From contig JAUVFR010000010.1 in assembly GCA_030594205.1 (NCBI GenBank), forward strand, positions 1 through 39,456: a stretch of DNA of 39,456 bases. The letters are read 5' to 3'. Below, piece after piece: positions 24,091 to 30,974 of the stretch. Position numbers and translations under genes: made by a program. The stretch's first letter is position 1, and each line of letters opens with the position of its first letter. The stretch comes from Methanobacteriota archaeon. Its GTDB lineage: Archaea; Thermoplasmatota; Thermoplasmata; RBG-16-68-12; JAJISG01. The notes beneath the pieces are model-generated. The model was not told the origin of the DNA, ran no database searches, and saw only the letters and a list, made by a program, of their open reading frames with translations.

Positions 24091-25209
24091 ATGGTCTTCG
24101 GCATCCTCGCACAGCTCCCCCTCGCCACCTTCGTCGTCTGGGCGAGCATCGGCTTCTTCCAGCTGTACCGGAGGCGGATCCGGACCCTCACCGAGGTTGC
24201 GTTCGTTGTCGGGTCGTTTTCCTGGGCGGGGTACGCCCTCTCGGATTGGATTTTCTTCGGCGCCTCCGAGATGGGCGTCGCCTTCACCCTGGCCCAGATC
24301 TCCTTCAGCTTCGTCACGATGGCCGCGTTCCTGTTCTTTCTCTTCACCAAACTCTTCTTGACGCGCCCCCACTGGATCGATGCCCTCCTGGCCCTCCCGT
24401 TCCTCGGCGCGCTGGGCCTCGTCTGGGGCGGTATGGTCGTCGGGGTGGAGGGCGGGCTCCCCTGGGGCTGGAGCGCCATTCTGCACCCGGAGCTGTTCCT
24501 CCTATGGCTCGTCTACATCATCACCTTCGCGTCCGCGGGCATCTGGTACACGTACCGGACCTACCTAGTCGTTCGACAGAACAGCCAGTTCCTGGGTCGC
24601 GGGATGTTGGGCATCCTCAACTCCTATCTCGCCGCCCTCGTCCTGGGGTTCGGGACGAACGCGGTTTACCTCATGGCGGGTCTGGACCTCATGCCAATGT
24701 TCTCCACGACCCTCATCCTGCCGGGCATCGTCAGCCTCTACGTGCTGGTTCCCGTGACGCGGGATCGTATCTCCAGCGTCATGCGGAAGTGGAAGAGCAC
24801 CCGGTACAACGTGATGGGGGGCTACCTCATCTATGAGAACGGGACCCTCATCGCCTCCCGCACGAACTTTCAGGACAAGACCGTCGACGACGACATCTTC
24901 GGGGCCACGCTGGACGCCATCCAGACCTTCATGCGGACTTCGTTCCCCGCGCTCCTAGGGAAGTCGCTCCGCCGGATAGAACACGGAGACGTGAAGATCC
25001 TGGTCGAGCGGGGGCGGTATTGCTACCTGGCCACCATCATCGAGGGGGAGGACACCGACACCCTCTGGATCACGATGAAAGAGGCCGTGGAGCGATTCGA
25101 ACGAACGAACGAGCCGGTGCTCCCCGATTGGAGTGGACTCCTCCAAGACCTGGAGGACGTGGAGGCGACCCTGGAAGACCTCTTCGCCGGCAAGGCCGTC
25201 TTTGCGTGA
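24091..25209 (+). CDS. 7TM membrane protein with C-terminal cytoplasmic domain
   Basis: A 372-residue protein. Seven hydrophobic segments fill about residues 5-225 (for example FGILAQLPLATFVVWASIGFF and FVVGSFSWAGYALSDWIFFG), a layout like the 7TM sensor half of archaeal signalling proteins. The cytoplasmic C-terminal domain (about 245-372) starts YNVMGGYLIYENGTLIASRT and has an alternating strand/helix pattern that resembles roadblock/longin-type small domains; this is a guess. There is no kinase domain. The 133-nt gap before it holds a weak TATA (GAATATGC) at about 24024. It may signal with the DUF835 and KaiC-like proteins encoded nearby on the other strand. Confidence 0.7.
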   Translation: MVFGILAQLPLATFVVWASIGFFQLYRRRIRTLTEVAFVVGSFSWAGYALSDWIFFGASEMGVAFTLAQISFSFVTMAAFLFFLFTKLFLTRPHWIDALLALPFLGALGLVWGGMVVGVEGGLPWGWSAILHPELFLLWLVYIITFASAGIWYTYRTYLVVRQNSQFLGRGMLGILNSYLAALVLGFGTNAVYLMAGLDLMPMFSTTLILPGIVSLYVLVPVTRDRISSVMRKWKSTRYNVMGGYLIYENGTLIASRTNFQDKTVDDDIFGATLDAIQTFMRTSFPALLGKSLRRIEHGDVKILVERGRYCYLATIIEGEDTDTLWITMKEAVERFERTNEPVLPDWSGLLQDLEDVEATLEDLFAGKAVFA

Positions 25210-25347
25210 GCGCCTCGTGACCGCCGCGTCCGTAAGGCCAGAACCGCCCCTCCGGAGGGGAGCCCACGAACGACTCATCCAGCGGCCACGGGTTCGGATC
25301 GACCCGCCAGCTTCTCGCGCTTCGCGCGAACCCGACGCTCCCTCTCT

Positions 25348-25479
25348 TCATCCGTTAGCGGGAGGACGTAGGCCGTAAATCTCCTCCATTACGAGAAGGG
25401 TGGTGAGCCCGGCCCGACGGGTCAGGTAGGCCGCCGTCGCTCCGGCGGGTCCTGCACCGACTACGACGAGGTCGTACAT
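25348..25479 (-). pseudogene. N-terminal fragment of FAD-dependent oxidoreductase (geranylgeranyl-reductase-like)
   Basis: A 43-codon frame from ATG 25479 begins MYDLVVVGAGPAGATAAYLT, the classic dinucleotide-binding start of FAD oxidoreductases of the geranylgeranyl reductase/electron-transfer flavoprotein type, and continues to LLVMEEIYGLR before a TGA at 25348. Nothing in the next 140 nt continues the family, so the enzyme is cut off after its first beta-alpha-beta unit. A GAGGGGC Shine-Dalgarno-like sequence precedes the ATG, which lies 9 nt after the stop of the prenyltransferase-like gene on the same strand. A second frame across the break encodes a basic helix ending in RAKREKLAGR, perhaps the tail of another lost gene. 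A deletion remnant is the likeliest reading. Confidence 0.65.
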
Positions 25480-25488
25480 TCCTGCCCC

Positions 25489-26466
25489 TCAGTAGTAGAC
25501 CTGGTAGAGGCCGACGGGCGAGCCGAAGAGGAAGAGCTTCTTCGGCTGGCTACGGAGGAGAATCTGCTGGTTGAAGAGACGGAGCTCTCGCAGCTGGTAC
25601 CGCGCCTTGACCTCGTCCAAGTCCCCGTACATCTTGACCAGGCCCTCCCCTGAGTTGAAGACCTTGGCGAGGAGGGCAATGGCGGCCTGCGCCACGAGCT
25701 CGTCGAAGGACCAGTTGCTGAAAACCGTGCCGTTCTGGGAGTAGAGAAAGGCTGACTTCAGCATCTTGCCGGGGATCCAGCCCCCGCCCGAGAGGTTGAG
25801 CTTCGTATGCCGGATGCAGACGTCCACGTCGGGGAGGCCCTCGAGCTGCTCTCGCAATCCCTCCTGCTCGAGGACCTCTTCCACGTAGTCGATCAGGAGG
25901 AAGACCTCGAAGGAAGGCTTCTCCAGCAGCGGAAAGTTCTCGAGGAGGGCGTTGCGGAGCTCGTAGTCCGGCTTCATCCCGACCCACCGGACGTTGACGT
26001 GATGGGCGGCGGTGTACCGCGCCGCGACGCGCATCGCTTTGGCGATCACGGCGAGGATCCGATCCAGACCCTCCTCGCCCCGCTTCCGGTTGTACGCCGT
26101 ATGGCTCATCACGGCCGCGCGGCGTCCGCCGAGACCCTTGAGGGTGTGGATGAGGGCGAGGAGGTACAGACCGGCATCCATTCCTACGTCCACGTCGGAG
26201 CGGACCGTCAACGTGGAGCGCGTCCCGTCCGGGATGTCGTAGATCAGCAGGGATGGGAAGAGCTTCAGGGCCTCCTCGGAGGTGAGGTTCACGTCGAGGT
26301 GTTCCTCAATCCGGCCCCAGATCTCGTGAAACCGTCCAACGAGGTCCTCCGACGCCGGGAAGCCCTCAACTAGGTCGTAGGCGTCGAAGGTCCTCGCAAG
26401 GGCAGGGGGCGCAAAGGACCTCCTCAGTCGTTCCTGGAATTCAAGGTCGACCCGTTCCGTGGCCAT
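25489..26466 (-). CDS. Divergent cis-prenyltransferase-like protein (UppS family relative)
   Basis: A 325-residue soluble protein. Its landmarks follow the order and spacing of undecaprenyl-diphosphate synthase: LLIYDIPDGTRS (residues 73-84; Asp80 at the place of the catalytic Asp of the DGNRR motif), HTAYNRKRGEEGLDRI (122-137; compare FSTENWKR), WVGMKPDYELRNAL, and DVDVCIRHTKLNLSGG followed by an FLYSQNG..F region (compare IRTSGE..LS.F..WQ). If so, it builds a long-chain polyprenyl phosphate carrier in the membrane. Sequence is far from typical members and an 70-residue N-terminal extension is unusual, so this is a tentative assignment. The neighbouring geranylgeranyl-reductase-like fragment supports an isoprenoid link. 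Confidence 0.5.
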   Translation of the reverse strand: MATERVDLEFQERLRRSFAPPALARTFDAYDLVEGFPASEDLVGRFHEIWGRIEEHLDVNLTSEEALKLFPSLLIYDIPDGTRSTLTVRSDVDVGMDAGLYLLALIHTLKGLGGRRAAVMSHTAYNRKRGEEGLDRILAVIAKAMRVAARYTAAHHVNVRWVGMKPDYELRNALLENFPLLEKPSFEVFLLIDYVEEVLEQEGLREQLEGLPDVDVCIRHTKLNLSGGGWIPGKMLKSAFLYSQNGTVFSNWSFDELVAQAAIALLAKVFNSGEGLVKMYGDLDEVKARYQLRELRLFNQQILLRSQPKKLFLFGSPVGLYQVYY

Positions 26467-26499
26467 CGTTCCCCCCGTAGCCAGGTGCTCCCAAGCCTG

Positions 26500-26517
26500 A
26501 TTATCAAGACCGATAAT
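26500..26517. repeat. Inverted repeat ATTATC-N6-GATAAT
   Basis: A perfect 6-bp inverted repeat with a 6-nt spacer lies 34-51 nt before the ATG of the prenyltransferase-like gene, over the place where its TATA box would be expected. Confidence 0.4.
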
Positions 26518-26524
26518 TCGGGAG

Positions 26525-26534
26525 ACATATATAA
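26525..26534 (+). promoter_or_regulatory. TATA box beside the RHH operator
   Basis: ACATATATAA directly precedes the 21-bp palindrome. Read on the plus strand, the palindrome would cover the region just downstream of the box; the minus-strand reading could serve the divergent prenyltransferase-like gene. Confidence 0.5.
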
Positions 26535-26536
26535 CA

Positions 26537-26557
26537 GTTCCTACATAATGTAGGAAC
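26537..26557. promoter_or_regulatory. Perfect 21-bp palindromic operator
   Basis: Half-sites GTTCCTACAT and ATGTAGGAAC are exact reverse complements around a single A. The site lies in the divergent intergenic region between the prenyltransferase-like gene and the ribbon-helix-helix regulator gene. A related imperfect site occurs at 29363-29379 before the KaiC-like gene. The RHH protein is the obvious candidate binder. Confidence 0.7.
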
Positions 26558-26614
26558 GATATACAAAGGTATCAAGTTCCAAGGTGACCGACAGGAGTAG
26601 CAAAGGTAGATATA

Positions 26615-26848
26615 ATGACCCCCAAATACGCACGCCGAGGGAAGGCCTGGATGGCCGGCCGCCGGAAAGGGGAGAAGGCCCAGTTCAACATCCGGATGGA
26701 TGCCGAGCTTCTCCGCCGATACCGGGATTTCTGCGATCGCAACGGCCTGGATCCTCACGGCCAGATCATCAACTTCATGCGACGGCTCGTGGAATCTGAG
26801 TACGACTTCCAGGAGAAGCTCTGGGAGATCCTGCGGGAGCAGGAGTAA
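26615..26848 (+). CDS. Ribbon-helix-helix transcriptional regulator
   Basis: A 77-residue protein. After a basic N-terminus (KYARRGKAWMAGRRKGEK) comes the ribbon AQFNIRMDAELLRRYRDFC, then the second helix GLDPHGQIINFMRRLVESE, matching the RHH/CopG fold, which binds palindromes as dimers of dimers through the ribbon. A C-terminal acidic helix follows. The ATG at 26615 is preferred; an ATG at 26651 would drop the basic arm. The perfect palindrome at 26537-26557 lies in its promoter, suggesting autoregulation. It ends immediately at the stop of the convergent DUF835 gene (no gap). Confidence 0.8.
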   Translation: MTPKYARRGKAWMAGRRKGEKAQFNIRMDAELLRRYRDFCDRNGLDPHGQIINFMRRLVESEYDFQEKLWEILREQE

Positions 26849-28516
26849 CTAGGCCACCGTCGCGGAGAACCGCTTTTCGAGGGTTGAGAGCAGCAGCGGG
26901 GAGAGGGCTCCCTGCTCGACGCTCGCCACCACGAGGGCCCCGCGGCTCACGGCGGCGTCCACCACCTGCTTCGTGTACTCCAGGACCTCCAAGAAGCCCG
27001 CCTCTCCAATGAGGACCTCGAGCTCCCCGATGTACACGAGGGAATCCTCGCTCAGGGACCGGACCACGTCCCGGAGGATCTCCAAGGTGAGTCGGGTCGG
27101 ATTGTACGTGGGAAAGTCATCGTGGTGCTCGGGTGCGAGCCACAGGAAACCTGCGTCATCGAACCCGTAGGTCGCACGAAGCTTTTCGGGGAAGAGGGTC
27201 GAGACGACGGTCTTCCGGGCCGATCCGTTCTGCGCCAGAGCGCGCAAACAGGCCTCTCGATTGCCCTCCCACAACAGGCATCCCGGGGCCTTCCAGGACG
27301 GGCTGGCCTCGTTCCCGGTGTCCTCCCCCACCTGGACCTCGTCGAAGAGCCCCCGCAGGGTGGAGACCTGCGCGCCGTCCAGGGAGGAAGGATTCAGGCT
27401 GGCGAGGAGCGTGCAATCGTACTTGCTGGCCGCCGAGGCGATCCGAGAGAGGGTGCGCATGACGGCCGGGAATCCGTTGACCTGGGCCAGGTACTCCAGG
27501 TCGTCCATTAGAATCGCCGCGCGTCGGTTGTCGCGCATAAAACGGAGGAGGGTCTGGAGCACGTCCACCTCGAGGTGGCTGGGCTTCAGAGAGAGCTGGC
27601 CCTGCTGCGAGGAGAGCCACAAGAAGGGGGTCTTGTGCAGGGCGTAGGTCCGCGAAAGGAGCCGCGGTGGGAAGGCCGTGACACAGAGGCCCGGCACCTC
27701 CTGGGCCAAACCCCGAAACGCCTGAAAACTCGTCTCCCGCGATCGCTCCAGAACGATGTAGTTGCGTCCACGGGCCCACGCGAAGCCCCGTTCCGCCGAT
27801 CGGGTCTCCATCGCCGGTTCGATGGCCAGGAACCCGTAGCGGAAGATGGCGAAGGCCACGAGCGCCGAGAAGATCGTGGTGTAGGTGGTCCCGAGGCCGA
27901 GCCGGGTCGGCATGGAGAAGATGAAGGGGCCAAAAATCTCCGTGACCGTCCCCCCAATCACACCGATCCCGAATCCCGCAATGAGGAAGAGGTAGCGGCG
28001 GACCTCCCGCCGATCCGTTTCCTGCAGGTACGAACGGCCGAGGTAGATCCAGCCTGCCAGGATGATGAACACGTACAGGCTCGCGATGGGGAGGTTGAAG
28101 GCCCCGGGAAGGGCCGAGGGACCCATGGGCCCGGGCACCACGTCGGCGATGACGATGTCGCCCCCCCAGACGAGGGCGGCGAAGATGATGGGGGCCGCGT
28201 AGACGGCCAGCAATCCCCAAGGTCTGCTGAGGATGGGGTGAGGGCGGGGATACGCGAGCACGAAGTGGACGAGGAGGCCCGGGATGAACGAGACCGCCGT
28301 CTCTCCGAGACGGACGAGGAGAAACTGCTGGTCGTGGGGCCAGCCGGGGAAGGCCCGAAGGAGGACTTCGGTCAGGGACCACGTCGTGAAGACGACGAGC
28401 AGAAGGACGAACACCGTGGTCGTGTGGCCCCGTGGGCCCTTCCAGAGGAGGTAGACGACGAGAACGCTGTTGGCAATGAGGGCGCCCAGGGAGAGGAAGA
28501 GGAAGGGATTCACCAC
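26849..28516 (-). CDS. 7TM sensor with two DUF835 domains
   Basis: A 555-residue protein. The N-terminal half (about 1-240) has about eight hydrophobic segments (for example FLFLSLGALIANSVLVVYLL and FVLLLVVFTTWSLTEVLL), like the N-terminal 7TM sensor of some kinases. Two tandem DUF835 domains follow: first from about 250 (NYIVLERSRETSFQAF, then ILMDDLEYLAQVNGF), second from about 400 (PGCLLWEGNREACLRAL, then VYIGELEVLIGEAGF). DUF835 is an archaeal domain with RecA/KaiC-like traits, found in signalling proteins. It lies 21 nt after the KaiC-like ATPase gene on the same strand, so the two probably work together. Confidence 0.8.
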   Translation of the reverse strand: MVNPFLFLSLGALIANSVLVVYLLWKGPRGHTTTVFVLLLVVFTTWSLTEVLLRAFPGWPHDQQFLLVRLGETAVSFIPGLLVHFVLAYPRPHPILSRPWGLLAVYAAPIIFAALVWGGDIVIADVVPGPMGPSALPGAFNLPIASLYVFIILAGWIYLGRSYLQETDRREVRRYLFLIAGFGIGVIGGTVTEIFGPFIFSMPTRLGLGTTYTTIFSALVAFAIFRYGFLAIEPAMETRSAERGFAWARGRNYIVLERSRETSFQAFRGLAQEVPGLCVTAFPPRLLSRTYALHKTPFLWLSSQQGQLSLKPSHLEVDVLQTLLRFMRDNRRAAILMDDLEYLAQVNGFPAVMRTLSRIASAASKYDCTLLASLNPSSLDGAQVSTLRGLFDEVQVGEDTGNEASPSWKAPGCLLWEGNREACLRALAQNGSARKTVVSTLFPEKLRATYGFDDAGFLWLAPEHHDDFPTYNPTRLTLEILRDVVRSLSEDSLVYIGELEVLIGEAGFLEVLEYTKQVVDAAVSRGALVVASVEQGALSPLLLSTLEKRFSATVA

Positions 28517-28537
28517 GGGAGGCCCCTCCTCGCCCCC

Positions 28538-29248
28538 CTACTCCCCCACGATCTCGAACTGATCCTTGTCCACGATGAGCGGGTGGTGGTCGAGGTCGTG
28601 TTTCACCCCCCGTAGCTTGACCAGGGCGATGTAGCGCCGCACGCTCCGCGTGAGGCCCACCTCGACCTCCTTCATGTGGAGGTGGACGATGCCGTCGGCC
28701 AGGAACTCCACGATGTGGAAGGGACCGAAACTTCCGTCGCGAGGGGTCTCCCCGATGAGGAACGTCGTCGCCTCGAGTTCCCGAAGATCCTCGAAGAAGT
28801 CGAAGAGCTCGCGCCGGGGTTCCTGGACGTCCGTCAGGGCATACAGGGCATTCAGGGAGTCGAGGGCGAGCAACTCAATGCCCATCTCCTCCTTGTATCG
28901 GGCGAGCTGCGCGGCGAGCCCGGTGAACCAGTCTCGGGGGCCTTGGGTTTCCCGCAGCTCCCGTCGGAGCTGCCGTAGGTCGAGAATCCGGAGGGCGTCC
29001 GCCTTCTCTGGCTGGAGGCCGAGGCTCTGGGCCTGGTTCTGCAGGCTCTCGCGGCTCTGCTCGAGCGAAACGTAGAGCCCCTTGGCCCCGCGCTCGAGGG
29101 CTTCGTAGTACAGGATCCGGTAGGCGAAGCTGGACTTCAGACTGCCCGGAGGACCGGCCACGAGGACCAAGAACCCACTGGGAATCCCCCCTTCGAGCCT
29201 CTCGTCCAACCCCGTGACGCGGGTCTTGATGCGCGCAGGCTCTACCAG
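28538..29248 (-). CDS. KaiC-like RecA-superfamily ATPase with altered Walker A
   Basis: About 236 residues. The KaiC-type N-terminus ELVEPARIKTRVTGLDERLEGG is followed by a Walker A reading AGPPGSLKSS, with Leu where Gly normally precedes the Lys, then LYVSLEQSRESL (KaiC-like acidic pair position) and Walker B ELLALDSLNAL. The C-terminal part has strands ending in LDHHPLIVDKDQFEIVGE. It is probably a signalling ATPase that acts with the DUF835 sensor encoded 21 nt downstream. The first conventional start, TTG 29209, falls inside the conserved TGLDE motif; the conserved sequence extends to a CTG at 29246-29248, preceded by a GAGGGGGT Shine-Dalgarno-like run, which I take as the start. Confidence 0.75.
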   Translation of the reverse strand: MVEPARIKTRVTGLDERLEGGIPSGFLVLVAGPPGSLKSSFAYRILYYEALERGAKGLYVSLEQSRESLQNQAQSLGLQPEKADALRILDLRQLRRELRETQGPRDWFTGLAAQLARYKEEMGIELLALDSLNALYALTDVQEPRRELFDFFEDLRELEATTFLIGETPRDGSFGPFHIVEFLADGIVHLHMKEVEVGLTRSVRRYIALVKLRGVKHDLDHHPLIVDKDQFEIVGE

Positions 29249-29362
29249 TTCAGGACCCCCTCAAACAGCCAGTCAGGATAGCAGGGGGCGAAAAGCTGGG
29301 CTGCGCTATAAAAAGCCATCGAGGGGTTTTCCGGAGCCGGGGGGGGAATCGTCGAGGGAGTG

Positions 29363-29379
29363 TTCTACATACAGTAGGA
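29363..29379. promoter_or_regulatory. Imperfect palindrome related to the RHH operator
   Basis: TTCTAC-ATACA-GTAGGA. Its reverse complement (TCCTAC-N5-GTAGAA) aligns with the core of the 26537-26557 palindrome (TCCTAC-N5-GTAGGA), 13 of 17 bases identical. In the minus direction it sits directly after a TATA box, towards the KaiC-like gene. Confidence 0.6.
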
Positions 29380-29390
29380 TTTATATATTC
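29380..29390 (-). promoter_or_regulatory. TATA box between the operator and the purA leader
   Basis: TTTATATATTC reads as a TATA box on either strand. On the minus strand GAATATATAAA is followed at once by the operator and would serve the KaiC-like/DUF835 operon about 130 nt downstream; on the plus strand it would start a transcript near 29410. Confidence 0.5.
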
Positions 29391-29640
29391 TGTATACGTA
29401 GGGTGGGCTCCGAGGTGAGACCGTGGGACGGAGGAGCCGGGGGGGGAGCACGTCCACTCGTGCCTGCGGCCCACGGTCCCGATGCCGGCTGCCAGGAAAA
29501 CCTCGGGATGGAGGGCGCGCCCAGAGTGGGACCCCCAGGCATTGGACATCGACCCCCTTCAACGCCTGTCTGGCCTTCGCTCGGCGTGCCACCTGGCAGC
29601 CACTCTATTTTTCTTGTCCCTCCCCGCCGGACCGCAGGTG

Positions 29641-29648
29641 CTTTTAGC
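29641..29648 (+). promoter_or_regulatory. TATA-like box of purA
   Basis: CTTTTAGC lies 24-31 nt before the ATG at 29672, consistent with a leaderless purA transcript. Confidence 0.5.
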
Positions 29649-29671
29649 CCCTCGCCCATCCGCGCATAGCC

Positions 29672-30973
29672 ATGCCCGGAACCGTAGTGGTCGGGACCCA
29701 GTGGGGAGACGAAGGAAAAGGCAAGATCGTCGACTTCTGCGCCCAAGACGCGGATGTGGTGGTCCGGTTCAACGGCGGGTCCAACGCGGGCCACACCGTC
29801 GTGACGGGAGCGGAGGTCTTCCGCTTTCACCTGATTCCCAGCGGCATCCTCCGGCCAGAGACATTGAACCTGGTGGGCAACGGCGTGGTGGTGGATCCAG
29901 AGGTCCTCCTGGCCGAGATTGAGGAACTGAAGGAGCGGGGCCATCCGGTGGACAACCTGCGCGTCAGTGAGCGGGCGCATGTCGTGATGCCCTACCACAG
30001 GACCCTGGACGGGCTGGAGGAGGAGCTCAAGGGGGGTCTGAAGGCTGGCACCACCTTGCGGGGCATCGGCCCGACCTTCGAGGACAAGGCCGCGCGCATC
30101 GGCGTCCGTGTCGGGGACCTGCTCGACGAGGAGGCCCTGCGGGAGCGCCTCGCCACCCTGGTCCCCATGAAGGAGAGGATGATCGAGGCCTATGGGGGGC
30201 AGGCCGGCCTCTCGAAGGAGGCACTCTTCGAAACGGGGCGCGACTGGGGAGACCGGCTTCAGGCGTACGTGGCCGACACCTCCCTCCTCCTTGACCATGC
30301 GTTGAAACAGGGAAGGGAGGTCCTCTTCGAGGCGGCGCAGGGAACCCACCTCGACATCGACCACGGGATCTACCCCTTCGGCACCTCTTCGAACGCTGTC
30401 GTCGGATCGGCCTCGGTGGGCTCGGGAGTGGGGGTCCGCCACCTCAATCAGGTCATCGGGGTCGCGAAGGCTTTCACGAGTCGCGTCGGCACGGGCCCCT
30501 TTCCTTCAGAACTCGCGGGGGAGGAGGCATCCTATCTGCGCGACAAGTCCCTGGGCGAATACGGCACGACGACGGGACGGCCCCGCCGCATCGGCTGGTT
30601 GGACCTGGTCATGGTCCGGTTCGCGGCCCGGGTCAACTCGCTTGACTACCTGGCCGTGACGAAGCTCGATGTCCTGGGCGGACTCGACCCCCTCCGGATC
30701 TGTGTGGCCTACGAGCACGACGGGGAGACGCTTCGGGAGTTTCCCGCGAGCATGCGGGTGTTCGGCGCCTGTCGGCCGGTCTATGAAGAGCTCGCCGGAT
30801 GGGAGGATATCAGCGAGGATAGCTGGGTGGGAGCCGTTAAGAGGGGCTACGACGAGCTTCCAGGGGAGATGAGGGCCTACCTCGATCTCCTCTCCCACGA
30901 AACCGGGGTGCCCGTCGGTCTCGTCTCGGTGGGTCCCGCGCGGGAGGCCACGTTGGAGCTCCGAGGGACGTGA
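29672..30973 (+). CDS. purA: Adenylosuccinate synthetase
   Basis: A 433-residue enzyme joining IMP and aspartate with GTP, the first committed step to AMP; purB, the next step, is in the same window. Signatures: VGTQWGDEGKGKIVDF (P-loop with catalytic Asp), FNGGSNAGHTVV (catalytic His), GIGPTFEDKAARIGVR, the switch YGTTTGRPRRIGWLDLV, and the guanine-binding TKLDVLGG. Length is typical. A TATA-like box about 27 nt upstream fits a leaderless start at this ATG. The next gene starts 1 nt after its stop codon. Confidence 0.95.
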   Translation: MPGTVVVGTQWGDEGKGKIVDFCAQDADVVVRFNGGSNAGHTVVTGAEVFRFHLIPSGILRPETLNLVGNGVVVDPEVLLAEIEELKERGHPVDNLRVSERAHVVMPYHRTLDGLEEELKGGLKAGTTLRGIGPTFEDKAARIGVRVGDLLDEEALRERLATLVPMKERMIEAYGGQAGLSKEALFETGRDWGDRLQAYVADTSLLLDHALKQGREVLFEAAQGTHLDIDHGIYPFGTSSNAVVGSASVGSGVGVRHLNQVIGVAKAFTSRVGTGPFPSELAGEEASYLRDKSLGEYGTTTGRPRRIGWLDLVMVRFAARVNSLDYLAVTKLDVLGGLDPLRICVAYEHDGETLREFPASMRVFGACRPVYEELAGWEDISEDSWVGAVKRGYDELPGEMRAYLDLLSHETGVPVGLVSVGPAREATLELRGT

Positions 30974-30974
30974 G

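Larger units (their letters stand above)
29249..29671. other. Gene-poor regulatory stretch between the KaiC-like gene and purA
   Basis: No reading frame here looks like a protein. It holds a TATA-like TTTTTATAG on the minus strand at about 29306-29314, the RHH-type operator and strong TATA near 29363-29390, and on the plus strand a GC-rich part with paired segments ACCGTGGG (about 29418-29425) and CCCACGGT (about 29470-29477) enclosing GCACG/CGTGC. This part could be a structured RNA or a long purA leader. The purA TATA-like CTTTTAGC lies near 29641. Confidence 0.5.

Noticed and set aside
29400-29620. SRP 7S RNA or RNase P RNA
   Set aside because: The hairpins are suggestive, but I could not find the conserved loops or core motifs of either RNA.
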